Origin: Candidatus Eiseniibacteriota bacterium
GTDB taxonomy: Bacteria; Orphanbacterota; Orphanbacteria; Orphanbacterales; Orphanbacteraceae
NCBI GenBank assembly: GCA_029262235.1
Contig: JAJCZU010000003.1
Span: forward strand, 434,001-498,000
Length of the DNA: 64,000 nucleotides
Direction of reading: 5' to 3'
The notes under the pieces are model-generated. The model saw only the letters and a program-made list of their open reading frames with translations. It searched no databases and was not told the DNA's origin. Each line of letters opens with the position of its first letter. Within the stretch, counting starts at the first letter, position 1. Below, one piece after another: positions 27,239 through 36,465 of this stretch. The position numbers and the translations under genes are program-made.

Positions 27239-28738
27239 TTGGAAACGCTACGTGACTTGTGGAACAAAGTGCAGACCCGGTGGACGGCCCTCGACGGCCG
27301 CCAGCGCATGCTTCTCGGCAGCGTGGTCGGGATCGTGCTGCTGAGCACGACGCTGACCGTTCTGCTCGCGAACCATAAGAAGTATGCGGTGCTCTATACG
27401 AGCCTCGATTCAGTGATGGCGAACGAGATCATCAGCCGCCTCGACGAGAACCGTACGCCGTACAGGCTTGAAAACGGCGGGCGCTCGATTCTCGTGCCTG
27501 TCGATCAGGTGCACTCGCTGCGCCTCGAACTTGCGGCGGACGAAGGCGTGTTCACGCAGTCGAAGGGCTACGAAGTGTTCGATCAGAGCAAGTTCGGCAT
27601 GACCGGCTTCATGCAGCAGCTGAACTACCAGCGCGCACTCGAGGGAGAGCTCGCGCGGACGATTTCGGACCTCGAAGAAGTGCGCGCCGTGCGTGTGCAT
27701 CTCGTGCTGCCGAGCAAAACGATGTTCACGGAAGAGACGTCGGGCGCGAGCGCGTCCGTCATGATGCGCTTCAACCCCGGCATGCAGCTCACGCCGCGCC
27801 AGGTTACAGGAATCTCGCGCCTCGTCGCGGGGAGCGTCGAACACCTGGACGTCTCCGGCGTCACGATCGTCGACTATCACGGCAATCTGCTTTCGACCCA
27901 GGAAAAGGAAGAAGGCGGCGAAATGTCGGGCACGCAGCTCGAAGTCGTGCACTCGGTGGAAGAGTCGATCCGGCGCAAGGCGCAGACGCTTCTCGATCGC
28001 GTGCTCGGGCCCGGCGAGTCGGTCGTGCGCGTTTCGACTGAAATCGATTTCGAAACGATCGATCGGAACGTGGAGAGCTACGACCCCGATAACTCGGCGG
28101 TCCGGAGCGAAGAGATCAGCGAAGAGCTGCTGACGGAATCGCAGGAGATCCGCAACTCCGTTACCAATTATGAAGTAAACCGCACGGTCGAGCATATCCG
28201 CAAGCGCCCGGGCGGCATCAAACGCCTGACGCTCTCGGTCACGGTCGGCGGTACGTATGCGGAAGGCGGCGGCGAGGACGCCCCGAAAGTATTCGTGCCG
28301 ATGCCGGACGCGGAGCTCGACAAGCTCGGCTCGCTCGTGAAGAACGCCGTCGGCTTCGACGTGGAGCGCGGCGACCAGTTCCATATCGCTTCGATCGAAT
28401 GGAACCGTGAGTACATCGAAACGCAGAAGAGCGAACTGCAGAAGGCCGAATGGGGCGCCCTGATCATGCAGGGTCTCAAGTACCTGGGCTGGGTGCTCGC
28501 GGCCGTGATCTTCTTCCTGATCTGGAAGAAGACGCTGAACTCGCTTTCGACGGCGTTCGAGAACATGCGCGTTCCCGAGCCGCCGCCGGCGCAGAACGCG
28601 GCCCGGCCGCAGCCGGCGGGACCCGCGGCGCGGCGCGAGGCATCGTCGGTCGTCGACCGCCTTACGGAAGTGATGGACGCGAATCCGGACGAAACGGCAG
28701 AAGCATTGAAGACCATGCTGGCGAATCAAGAAAGCTGA
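27239..28738 (+). CDS. fliF: Flagellar MS-ring protein FliF
   Basis: 499 residues from a TTG start (AGAGGA 7 bases upstream). A first transmembrane helix lies at about 25-44 and a second near 410-430. Between them are the ring-building motif domains: LYTSLDSVMANEIISRL, QLNYQRALEGELARTI, VRVHLVLPSKTMF, and VVRVSTEIDFETIDR. The C-terminal cytoplasmic tail (AEALKTMLANQ) binds FliG. Slightly shorter than the roughly 530-550 residues of enterobacterial FliF. Confidence 0.95.
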   Translation: METLRDLWNKVQTRWTALDGRQRMLLGSVVGIVLLSTTLTVLLANHKKYAVLYTSLDSVMANEIISRLDENRTPYRLENGGRSILVPVDQVHSLRLELAADEGVFTQSKGYEVFDQSKFGMTGFMQQLNYQRALEGELARTISDLEEVRAVRVHLVLPSKTMFTEETSGASASVMMRFNPGMQLTPRQVTGISRLVAGSVEHLDVSGVTIVDYHGNLLSTQEKEEGGEMSGTQLEVVHSVEESIRRKAQTLLDRVLGPGESVVRVSTEIDFETIDRNVESYDPDNSAVRSEEISEELLTESQEIRNSVTNYEVNRTVEHIRKRPGGIKRLTLSVTVGGTYAEGGGEDAPKVFVPMPDAELDKLGSLVKNAVGFDVERGDQFHIASIEWNREYIETQKSELQKAEWGALIMQGLKYLGWVLAAVIFFLIWKKTLNSLSTAFENMRVPEPPPAQNAARPQPAGPAARREASSVVDRLTEVMDANPDETAEALKTMLANQES

Positions 28739-28739
28739 G

Positions 28740-29729
28740 ATGGCCGCAAAGACCACACAGTATACGAGTCGCCAGCGGGCCGCGATCGTCGTGATGACGC
28801 TCGGTGAGCAGGCGAAACCGCTCCTGGACGCGATGGGTACGCCCGAAGTCCAGCTGATCGCCGAGGAGATTACTCGCCTCGGCAAGATCGAAGAGGCGGA
28901 GCGTGACCTTGTGGTGACGGAATTCCTGAACCGGCTCTCGGTGAAGAGCACGGCCAGTGTCGGCGGGCTCGAGCGCGCCGCGCAGATGCTCGAAATGCGG
29001 TTCGGCGACCGCGAGGGGAGTCGCGTATTGAAGCGGCTCGAATGGAAGTCGGGGGCGGCGATCAACAGTTTCGCGCGCAAGGATCCCGATGAGTTCGCGG
29101 CCGTGCTGGAGCGCGAGAATCCGCAGACAGGCGCGTTCCTCGTGACGCAGCTGGAGGTCGAACTGGTGCCGGTCATCATGGAGAAGCTCGAATCGAAGCG
29201 CCGTCAGAACCTGCTCGTGCGCGTCGCGAAGATGCGCGAGATCAGCCCGGACGTCGCATTGCTCGTTTACAGCGCGTTCGACAAGCCGGACGTCGTGGAA
29301 GAGGAAGTCGAAGTTCTCGGCGGGGAGCAGGCGGCGGCGTCGCTCCTGAACTTCCTCGATATGGAGTCGCAGAAGGACGTGCTCGACGGCCTCGCGGAGA
29401 GTGACAACGAGATGGCCATGCGCGTGAAGAAACTGATGTTCGTGTTCCGCGACCTGCTGCTGCTCGACGATCGCTCCATGCAGTCGGTCTTGAAGATGCT
29501 CGACCAGAAAGATCTGATCGTGGCACTGACCGACGCGGATGCCGTGATCGCCGAGAAGTTCTTTACGAACATGTCGAGCCGCGCCGCAGACGCGATCAAA
29601 GAGGAAATGAGTTTTCTCGGCAAGGTGCCGAAGCAGGATGTGGAAGATGCGCGGCAACGCGTAATCGATCAGGTACGCGAGCTCGAAGAAAAGGGTGAAA
29701 TCGTGATCGACCGGACGGGTGGAGAGTAA
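28740..29729 (+). CDS. fliG: Flagellar motor switch protein FliG
   Basis: 329 residues, standard FliG length. The N-terminal part (QRAAIVVMTLGEQ) binds FliF; the middle has the EHPQ-equivalent ERENPQTGAFL; the C-terminal torque domain holds charged-helix segment FVFRDLLLLDDRSMQSVLKM and GKVPKQDVEDARQRVI. FliG couples stator force to rotor rotation. It starts two bases after fliF and its TAA overlaps the fliH ATG by one base. Confidence 0.96.
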   Translation: MAAKTTQYTSRQRAAIVVMTLGEQAKPLLDAMGTPEVQLIAEEITRLGKIEEAERDLVVTEFLNRLSVKSTASVGGLERAAQMLEMRFGDREGSRVLKRLEWKSGAAINSFARKDPDEFAAVLERENPQTGAFLVTQLEVELVPVIMEKLESKRRQNLLVRVAKMREISPDVALLVYSAFDKPDVVEEEVEVLGGEQAAASLLNFLDMESQKDVLDGLAESDNEMAMRVKKLMFVFRDLLLLDDRSMQSVLKMLDQKDLIVALTDADAVIAEKFFTNMSSRAADAIKEEMSFLGKVPKQDVEDARQRVIDQVRELEEKGEIVIDRTGGE

Positions 29730-30376
29730 TGGATAACCGGGGACGCGTACTGCGCGGCAAGGAACGTCACGAAGAGGGCTTTCTGCTGCGCGTGCCGACA
29801 CGCCATGACGAGGCGCGCGCCGGCCGCGGGGACGTGCAGCATCTGCTGGCGGAAGTCGAGGCGCTTTCCGCACAGATGGAAAGCGTGAAAGCGGAACACG
29901 AAGAGACGCTTTCGACGAGCCTGAGCGCGCTCGAAAGTGAATGGCGGGAGAAGCTGGAAGCGTTGTCGCACTCGCTGGGCCGCCTCGTGCAGTCGTTCAC
30001 GGACGAGCGCACGGAGTACTTTCGCGCACTCGAGCGGTTCGCGTTCGAGGTGGCGATGACAACAGCGAAGCGCGTACTGAAAGACGAGTGTCGCACGAAC
30101 CCGAAGATCGTGCTGGCGGCCGTGCGGGATCAGCTTCACAGGCTTCATGAAACGGAGCGCGTGGAACTGGTTTTGAATCCGGCCGATTACGAGCTGATCA
30201 AGGATCTCGATCTCTCGCAGGAATTCGGCGGAGCGGAAGAGCGCATCACGATGCGGAGCAGCCAGGAAGTGCGCCGCGGGCGCGGGCAGATTCGAAGCGA
30301 CATGGGCACGCTCAAGATCGGGGCGCTCGACCAGGTGAAAGTCATTGAAGAGAACATCAAGGAGATGACGCGATGA
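29729..30376 (+). CDS. fliH: Flagellar export ATPase regulator FliH
   Basis: 215 residues. A charged coiled coil fills residues about 35-90, followed by the FliH/V-ATPase-E-like C-terminal domain (FAFEVAMTTAKRVLKDE, VELVLNPADYELIKD, and a final GTLKIGALDQVKVIEE strand-helix). FliH dimerises, binds the N-terminus of FliI and docks it to the export gate and C-ring. Position between fliG and fliI is the standard one. Confidence 0.93.
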   Translation: MDNRGRVLRGKERHEEGFLLRVPTRHDEARAGRGDVQHLLAEVEALSAQMESVKAEHEETLSTSLSALESEWREKLEALSHSLGRLVQSFTDERTEYFRALERFAFEVAMTTAKRVLKDECRTNPKIVLAAVRDQLHRLHETERVELVLNPADYELIKDLDLSQEFGGAEERITMRSSQEVRRGRGQIRSDMGTLKIGALDQVKVIEENIKEMTR

Positions 30377-31785
30377 CATCGCGACTCATCGTAACCAACA
30401 GTTACAAGAACCGGGTGCGTGAAATCGAGCCCGTGCTCTCGTTCGGCCGCGTGCAGAAGGTCGTCGGCACGACGATCATCGCGAAGGGACCACATACGGC
30501 GCTCGGCGACTGGTGCCGCATCAAGCTCAGAAGCGGGCGCATGCGCGACGCGCTGGTCGTCGGCTTCCAGAATCATCAGGTCGTCCTGATGGCGTTCGGT
30601 CCGGTCGAAGGAATCGGTTCGGGCGACGAAATCGTCTCGGCATCCACGCCGTTCTCGGTCGGTGTCGGCGACGGCCTGCTCGGACGCGTACTCGACGGGC
30701 TGGGACAGCCGATCGACGGGATGGACCATCCGCGCGCGGAAGAACATCGGTCGCTCCTCTCCGAACCGCCGCCGCCGCTCACGCGCGCCTCGATCCGCGA
30801 GCCGTTTCATACCGGTATCCCGGCGATCGACGGCCTGCTTACGATCGGCCGCGGTCAGCGCGTCGGCATCTTTTCGGGAAGCGGTGTCGGCAAGAGCACG
30901 CTGCTCGGCAACATCGTGCGAAACGGTTCGGCCGACGTGAACGTGATCGCCCTGATCGGCGAACGCGGGCGTGAGCTCAAAGATTTTCTCGAGAAATCGC
31001 TCGGTCCCGAGGGGCTGCGCAATTCGGTCGTCGTGAGTGTCATGTCGAACGAATCCGCGGCGCTGCGCATTTCAGGCGCGTACACGGCCACGACCATTGC
31101 CGAGTACTTCCGCGACCGCGGGGCGAACGTGCTTCTGATGATGGATTCGCTGACCCGCGTGGCGATGGCGCAGCGCGAAATCGGTCTCGGCGTCGGCGAA
31201 CCTCCGACCACGCGCGGCTATCCGCCCTCGGTCTTCGCGATGATGCCGAAGCTGCTCGAACGGGCAGGGACGAGCGAGCGCGGTTCGATCACCGGGATCT
31301 ACTCCATTCTGATCGAAGCGGACGACATGAACGATCCGGTCGGCGATTCGGCACGGTCGATTCTCGACGGCCACATCGTTCTCTCCCGCGCACTGGCCGC
31401 GAAGGGACATTACCCGCCGGTCGACGTGCTCCGGAGCGTCTCCCGCACGATGCCGGACGTCGTGAGCGCACGGCATCTGTCCGTCGCGACACGCATTCGT
31501 TCGTACATGGCGGAATACGAAGAGATCGAAGACTTGATCAATCTCGGCGGATACAAGATCGGGATGAATCCCGAAATCGACCAGGCCGTGCGCAAAGAAC
31601 CGGCGATTCGCGCGTTTTTGAGACGCGACTCGTACGACTCGACCCGCTTCGGCGAACTGGAAGCGTCACTGCAACACATACTGGAAGAAGCGCATGACGA
31701 ACCGGCAACGCAAGGAACGCATGGCCAAATGGTACGAGCTCAAGGAACGCCTGGCGCGGTACCGGCTGGAAGAAGTGCGTCGTAA
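30373..31785 (+). CDS. fliI: Flagellum-specific export ATPase FliI
   Basis: 470 residues, a F1-beta-like type III export ATPase. Walker A is FSGSGVGKST (about 165-176), Walker B ANVLLMMDSLTR, and the signature GEPPTTRGYPPSVFA follows. It energises delivery of axial proteins to the FlhA/B gate. AAGGAGAT lies upstream and the start overlaps fliH. The last 30 residues (from HDEPATQG) extend past the normal end and are overprinted on the start of fliJ in another frame. Confidence 0.96.
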   Translation: MTSRLIVTNSYKNRVREIEPVLSFGRVQKVVGTTIIAKGPHTALGDWCRIKLRSGRMRDALVVGFQNHQVVLMAFGPVEGIGSGDEIVSASTPFSVGVGDGLLGRVLDGLGQPIDGMDHPRAEEHRSLLSEPPPPLTRASIREPFHTGIPAIDGLLTIGRGQRVGIFSGSGVGKSTLLGNIVRNGSADVNVIALIGERGRELKDFLEKSLGPEGLRNSVVVSVMSNESAALRISGAYTATTIAEYFRDRGANVLLMMDSLTRVAMAQREIGLGVGEPPTTRGYPPSVFAMMPKLLERAGTSERGSITGIYSILIEADDMNDPVGDSARSILDGHIVLSRALAAKGHYPPVDVLRSVSRTMPDVVSARHLSVATRIRSYMAEYEEIEDLINLGGYKIGMNPEIDQAVRKEPAIRAFLRRDSYDSTRFGELEASLQHILEEAHDEPATQGTHGQMVRAQGTPGAVPAGRSAS

Positions 31786-32155
31786 CAAACGCGCGGAAGA
31801 AGAGCGGCTCGCGCACCTGATGGACGAGCTCGACCGCCGGCAGGACGAACTCGCCGCCGCGGTACAGACGAGCGAGCGGGCGAACTGGATGCGGCGCCGG
31901 GAGTTCTGGGAGTCGGCCCGGAAGGAAGTGGAACGACAGGCGGGCATCGTCCGCATTTATGAGGAGCGTGAGGAAGAGGCGTCTCTCGAACGGATCGAAG
32001 AAGAGAAGAGCAAGCGCCTCGTCGAAAACCTGGTAGAACGGCTGCGCACCGAGGAGCATCGCGTGTACGAAACGAACGAACAGCGCATGCAGGATCAGAG
32101 CGCGGTCACAAGAAAACATATGCAGAGTCGGGAAACCGAAGCAGAGAAGGAGTAA
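31694..32155 (+). CDS. fliJ: Flagellar export chaperone FliJ
   Basis: 153 residues, almost entirely charged coiled coil (about residues 10-150), matching the antiparallel coiled-coil FliJ that fits into the FliI hexamer. ATG 31694 gives the usual length and has GGAAGAAG upstream; ATG 31721 with AAGGAAC is the alternative. The gene overlaps the 3' end of fliI by 92 bases in a different frame, longer than usual. Identity rests on coiled-coil content, size and position. Confidence 0.8.
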   Translation: MTNRQRKERMAKWYELKERLARYRLEEVRRNKRAEEERLAHLMDELDRRQDELAAAVQTSERANWMRRREFWESARKEVERQAGIVRIYEEREEEASLERIEEEKSKRLVENLVERLRTEEHRVYETNEQRMQDQSAVTRKHMQSRETEAEKE

Positions 32156-32158
32156 GTG

Positions 32159-32887
32159 ATGGCTGACGAGAACAAAGAAGCGAAACCGAAAGGCGGGGGA
32201 GCCCCGATCGGGATCATTCTGGGGGGCGGCGTCGGCGTCCTGATCATGTCGATTCCGATCTATCTGATGGCGCAGGGAATTCTGGCAGTGGAAGGGCCGA
32301 AGTTCCGGCTTTCCGATCAGCTGATCATGTCGGACAGCCTGCTTTCGGCTTACTACGCGACGCAGGACGCGTTCGGCCTCATGGATGGCCAGGAACAAAT
32401 GAGCGCCACGAACGGACACCCGGGCGCCGCGCAGGGGCAGATTCAGACGGCGTCGGCCGGGGGAGCGCCCGCGCCGATCCAGAACGCCGCGCAGCCCGCA
32501 GTGCAGGAGCCCGAGACGAAGCCGGAGCCCGCGAAAGCGGCAGCGAGCGAGTCGAAGCCGAAAGCGGCGGCACCCAAAGCCGCTACGGGAACCGTGGCGA
32601 AGAGCACGGCTGCGCCTGCGCAGTCCGATCCGCTCACGGTCGCGGTATTCAACAAGCCGGGCAAGGAAATGGTCGTCGACCAGGAAAAGCTCGCGCGCCT
32701 CGTGAAAGTGTACGAAAAGATGCGCCCGAAACAGGTCGCGGTCATTCTCGGCACGATGTCGATCGATCAGGCGGCGGCGATTCTCGTTCTCATGAAAGAC
32801 AAGAGCGCGGCGGAAGTGCTGGCGGCTACGGAAGCCAAGCGCGCCGCACGCATCAGCCAGATCATGGTTCAGAAGCAGGCGGGGTAA
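32159..32887 (+). CDS. MotE-like flagellar protein (MgtE-N-like domain)
   Basis: 242 residues from ATG 32159 (AAGGAG 6 bases upstream; GTG 32156 is too close). Residues about 18-42 form a single transmembrane helix; residues 80-160 are a long Ala/Pro/Lys-rich linker; residues about 165-240 contain the MgtE-N-like helical repeat with VYEKMRPKQVAVILGTMSIDQAAAILVLM. Such proteins occur between fliJ and fliK in many bacteria; MotE, a stator chaperone for MotC in Sinorhizobium, is the named member. A stator or export accessory role is inferred from domain and position. Confidence 0.75.
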   Translation: MADENKEAKPKGGGAPIGIILGGGVGVLIMSIPIYLMAQGILAVEGPKFRLSDQLIMSDSLLSAYYATQDAFGLMDGQEQMSATNGHPGAAQGQIQTASAGGAPAPIQNAAQPAVQEPETKPEPAKAAASESKPKAAAPKAATGTVAKSTAAPAQSDPLTVAVFNKPGKEMVVDQEKLARLVKVYEKMRPKQVAVILGTMSIDQAAAILVLMKDKSAAEVLAATEAKRAARISQIMVQKQAG

Positions 32888-32892
32888 CGACT

Positions 32893-35265
32893 TTGAATCT
32901 GCTCGCACTCCTTTTCGGGAATCAGACGGAAATGCCCGCCGCAAGGTTCGGGCAATCGTCTCCGTCTGTCCCGTTCGCGGACATGCTCCGTTCCATCGGA
33001 GCAGTGCGCCCCGAAACGCCGATCATCGAAACTCCGGCCGCATTGCCGGAGGTTCCGGCGTTGACGGAGGGTGAGAGCGGAGGCGAAGTCGTGCCCGGTC
33101 TTGCGACTCTGCCGCTCCTGCTTACGGGCGAGGGCGAGGCTGTTCCGGAACCTGCTATCGATCCCGGCGTGTCCGCGCCGGCGAATGAGAGTGGCACGGT
33201 TCTCGCGCCGCCCGGTGAAGTGATCGCGAACCAGGAAGCGGCCTCGCCCGGTGAAGCGATTGCGCCCGTTGAATCGGTCGCGTCCCTCGCCGAGTGGGGC
33301 CGAGTGACCGGTCGCGATGAAACGACTGTCTCGAGCGAAACGGAAGTCGCGCGCACACACGATGCGCGCGTGACGCGCGAGACGCATCACGGGGGCGCGG
33401 ATCATGCCACGCGAGCGCATGCGACCGATGACGCGAACCACGCCGCCTACGCGCGTGCGTCGCGCGCGTCGAACGCCGTCGCGACCGTGGCGAACGCGGC
33501 GCCGATTGCTCGCGAAAGCGCCGCCGCACAGGCCCTGACCGAGGCAGACGTGCCGCGCGATACGGGCAATCCTGCGGGCGCGATTGCCAGCGAGCGTACG
33601 GCAGGGAACGCGGAGGCGCCGGCAGTCGAGCGGGATGCAGCCGCCGACACGAAACGCACGAACGCGACTTCGGGCGAAACGCGGACGAAGCACGCGGCGC
33701 AGCCTCTGCGTGAGTCAGCGGCGCCGGCGGACGGGAAAGCGGCACGCGAATCGAGCAGGCGGCAGGCTGCGAAGATCGAACCGCTGCCCGAATCGACGAC
33801 AACGACCGCGCCAGCCGGAAAAGCGGAGATGCGCGGTGCCGATCGCGGGAACACGCATGCAGCAGCCGGCATGATCGAACCGATCGTCGAGCCGGGCAGG
33901 GAAGCGCGCGTCACCGAGAGCGCGGACGCGAACAGAATGGCCGTGTCTCCGGTCGAACAGACGACGTCTCGCGCTGCGGTGCGCGATACGGCTGCGGCGG
34001 AGCCCGCGCCGGAACCGGAGTTCGTTCCCGTGCCGGCACGCGCATTTGCTGAAGCACGCGCTGCCGCGCCGTCCGATCTGCGCGAAGCGCTGAATCAGGC
34101 GGCCCGGACCAGGCAGACAGCCCAGGAAACGCAGACAGCCCAGACAACGCAGTCAGCGCAGACAACGCAGACGGGCGAGACCGCATCGACCGCGTCGTCT
34201 GCGTCAGCCGTTCCTTCGGACAAGGCCACGGGCACGCAGCCTGCCCTCGACATCAAGATCGTGCCGCGCGGTGACATGGTCCGGTCCGAGACGCAACTGC
34301 GCGTGGACGGCGCCGCGAACGGGGGAGTAACGGAAGCGACGATGGATGACCGGGTGACGCGCGTGCTCGAAAAGATTCCGACCGACTTCACGCGTGATCG
34401 CCTGTTCACGGAGAGCGAAGCGCATGCCGGAACGATGCGCGGACGCACGGCGCTCCGGACGGTGCGCGAGCCGCTTCACTATTATAGGGCCGCCGCGAAT
34501 CTGGATGCCCCGGTCGGGACCCTTTCGGGCAGCGCCTCAACCGGCGCCATCGGCACGACCACGAACGCGACCGGCGCGACTGCCGCTTCCGGCGCGACCG
34601 CCATGCCCGGCTCGACCGCCGGGTCGCACGAAGGCGAGTCCGCCCCCGGGTTCGCCGGCGGCGATGACGCGGACGCCGCCGCGTTCGCCACGCTCACGAA
34701 GACCGAGTCGCGTGCCGGCGCGCTCGCGAACCAGGCCATGTTCGCGGTCGAGAACCCGGTCGACTTCGAAACGCCGATCGAGGCCCTTCCGCAGGGAATC
34801 ACCACGGGGGCGATGAATCTGGGGAACCCGGTCAACGAAGCAGGCCTCCGTACGCAGACCCTGCGTTCGCCGCTTCCCGAAGCGATCGACCAGATCACGC
34901 GCATGGTCGTGAACGATCAGAAGAACGTGACGATTCAGCTGACTCCGGCCCATCTCGGGACCATTCAGGGGAAGATCGCGGTGCATAACGGCCGGGTAAT
35001 CGTGAAACTCGACGTCGACACGGAGAACGTGCAGGGAGTTTTGAAGTCGTCGGTCGACCAGCTCCAGGAGGCTCTGCAGCGGGAAGGAATGGACCTCCAG
35101 GCCCTCGCCGTTACCGTAAGTGGCCAGGAAGGGAACGGAAAGGCCTGGCAGGGTCATCCGAGGGAATCGCGAGCCTTCCCTGCCCGCGAAAAGACCAGGA
35201 AAAACAGCGAAAAAGCAGAGGATACGGGCAAGAACAGCGAAAGATCGCTCAATCTATTGATCTAA
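32893..35265 (+). CDS. fliK: Flagellar hook-length control protein FliK
   Basis: 790 residues, about twice the E. coli length. Start TTG 32893 follows the preceding stop by five bases. Residues about 30-640 are low-complexity, rich in Ala, Thr, Glu and Arg, the molecular-ruler part. The folded C-terminal Flg_hook domain lies near residues 660-755: LPEAIDQITRMVV, then the TIQLTPAHLGTIQGKIAV strand pair and the helix LKSSVDQLQEALQREGMDL. It stops hook growth by switching FlhB specificity. It is followed directly by flgD and flgE, the hook genes it acts on. Confidence 0.9.
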   Translation: MNLLALLFGNQTEMPAARFGQSSPSVPFADMLRSIGAVRPETPIIETPAALPEVPALTEGESGGEVVPGLATLPLLLTGEGEAVPEPAIDPGVSAPANESGTVLAPPGEVIANQEAASPGEAIAPVESVASLAEWGRVTGRDETTVSSETEVARTHDARVTRETHHGGADHATRAHATDDANHAAYARASRASNAVATVANAAPIARESAAAQALTEADVPRDTGNPAGAIASERTAGNAEAPAVERDAAADTKRTNATSGETRTKHAAQPLRESAAPADGKAARESSRRQAAKIEPLPESTTTTAPAGKAEMRGADRGNTHAAAGMIEPIVEPGREARVTESADANRMAVSPVEQTTSRAAVRDTAAAEPAPEPEFVPVPARAFAEARAAAPSDLREALNQAARTRQTAQETQTAQTTQSAQTTQTGETASTASSASAVPSDKATGTQPALDIKIVPRGDMVRSETQLRVDGAANGGVTEATMDDRVTRVLEKIPTDFTRDRLFTESEAHAGTMRGRTALRTVREPLHYYRAAANLDAPVGTLSGSASTGAIGTTTNATGATAASGATAMPGSTAGSHEGESAPGFAGGDDADAAAFATLTKTESRAGALANQAMFAVENPVDFETPIEALPQGITTGAMNLGNPVNEAGLRTQTLRSPLPEAIDQITRMVVNDQKNVTIQLTPAHLGTIQGKIAVHNGRVIVKLDVDTENVQGVLKSSVDQLQEALQREGMDLQALAVTVSGQEGNGKAWQGHPRESRAFPAREKTRKNSEKAEDTGKNSERSLNLLI
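34113..34166 (+). repeat. Three 18-bp tandem repeats in fliK
   Basis: Units at 34113-34130, 34131-34148 and 34149-34166 start GCAGACAGCC or close variants and code for QTAQET-like hexapeptides. An in-frame 18-bp repeat could change ruler length in six-residue steps by slippage. Confidence 0.8.
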
Positions 35266-35287
35266 ACAGACGAAAGGAGGTGTAGGC

Positions 35288-35974
35288 ATGGATTTTGGAC
35301 TGGAAAGCCTGATCGGGACGCCTGAGGCGACACCGGTCGAGTCCGCGAGGGATCGGTTTGAACCGGATCTCAACCGGGACGACTTTCTGAAGCTGCTTCT
35401 CACGCAGCTGCAGTTGCAGGATCCGTTCGAGCCGATGGAGAACCAGGACATGATTGCGCAACTCGCGCAGTTCAGTTCGCTGGATCAGTTGACGGGGATG
35501 AACGATTCCCTGGAAGAGAGTATCGACGTGAACGTACTTCTCGGGCAGATGCAGAACAACAACATGGCGACCAACATGATCGGTCGCACGGTTCTTCTGG
35601 ATATCCCGGTCGTGCGCGCGGGCAATGGCAACGAACCGGCAATCGGAGTGCAGCTGGACGGACCGGTCACGGATCTCAAGATCGATATCTATGATTCGGC
35701 CGGATCGCTCGTAGCGACTCTTCCGCAGGGATCGCTGCCGGCGGGCGAGCATTCGTTCTCATGGGACGGCAAGAGCCTTTCGGGTGAAACCGTACCGGAC
35801 GCAACGTATGCGTACGAGATTCGAGGAACCGACGCACTCGGGCAGGCAGTTACGCTTCCCGGTTTCGTGCTCGGTACAGTGGACGCCGTTCGATACCAGG
35901 ACGGCATTGCCTGGCTTCAGGTGAACGGGGCGGACGCGCTGATGGCGCAGGTTCGCGAAGTTCGCAGCGAGTAA
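35288..35974 (+). CDS. flgD: Hook capping protein FlgD
   Basis: 228 residues. The N-terminal export/cap region has DDFLKLLLTQLQLQDPFEPMENQ-type sequence and AQLAQFSSLDQL (residues 30-75), followed by the FlgD Ig-like domain (SAGSLVATLPQGSLPAGEHSFSWDG, about 130-160). FlgD caps the growing hook. The Shine-Dalgarno AAAGGAGGTG at 35273-35282 is a complete anti-SD match, the strongest in the window. Confidence 0.95.
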   Translation: MDFGLESLIGTPEATPVESARDRFEPDLNRDDFLKLLLTQLQLQDPFEPMENQDMIAQLAQFSSLDQLTGMNDSLEESIDVNVLLGQMQNNNMATNMIGRTVLLDIPVVRAGNGNEPAIGVQLDGPVTDLKIDIYDSAGSLVATLPQGSLPAGEHSFSWDGKSLSGETVPDATYAYEIRGTDALGQAVTLPGFVLGTVDAVRYQDGIAWLQVNGADALMAQVREVRSE

Positions 35975-35995
35975 GGCAGGGAAACGGAGACGGGG

Positions 35996-36376
35996 ATGCA
36001 TAAGGATCTTCAAGCCATTCACCAGATCTGGCCGGTCTCTCCGGAAACCCGGACGAAGCCGCAGGCTCCCGCGAAGGAGCAGGGCGACTCGTTTCAGAAG
36101 GTTCTCGAAGACACGGCAGGTCAGGAGAACGCGGTTCGCTTCTCGAAGCACGCGATGGACCGTCTGCAGTCGCGCCAGGTCGACCTGGGCATAGCGGAGC
36201 TCGACCGTCTGAACGACGCGGTCAAGCGGGCGGGCGACAAGGGTGCGGAGGAATCGGTCGTGTTTCTCGACGAACTCGCGTTCGTGGTGAGCGTGAAGAA
36301 CAAGATGGTGATTACGGCGCTTCAGTCGGGTAAGGACAACGTCTTTACGAAGATCGACAGTGCAGTGATCGCTTAA
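35996..36376 (+). CDS. Flagellar operon protein of the TIGR02530 type
   Basis: 126 residues. The segment VRFSKHAMDRLQSRQVDLGIAELDRL and the following VKRAGDKGAEESVVFLDELAFVVSVKNKMVITAL match a small family found between flgD and flgE in many bacteria (TIGR02530, FlgN-unrelated). Its role is not well defined; association with hook assembly is inferred from synteny. GGAG lies 7 bases before the ATG. Confidence 0.8.
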   Translation: MHKDLQAIHQIWPVSPETRTKPQAPAKEQGDSFQKVLEDTAGQENAVRFSKHAMDRLQSRQVDLGIAELDRLNDAVKRAGDKGAEESVVFLDELAFVVSVKNKMVITALQSGKDNVFTKIDSAVIA

Positions 36377-36390
36377 GGAAACAACAGTTC

Positions 36391-36448
36391 GGGAACTGGA
36401 CCCCTTGAGGGAGGTTCCCCCATCGGCCGCCGATTGACTGACGCGGCC
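36391..36448 (+). promoter_or_regulatory. Structured leader upstream of flgE
   Basis: Two hairpins lie in the 89-base gap: GGGAAC/GTTCCC (36391-36396 with 36414-36419, with an inner CCC/GGG) and GGCCGC/GCGGCC (36425-36430 with 36443-36448). No U-tract follows. They may act in mRNA processing or control of flgE translation; function is not shown. Confidence 0.35.
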
Positions 36449-36465
36449 CTAGGGAGAGTAGAAAA

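Noticed and set aside
36397-36408. TGGACCCCTTGA before flgE as a sigma-54 promoter
   Set aside because: The spacing between GG and TTG is three bases too short, and the bases take part in a hairpin.
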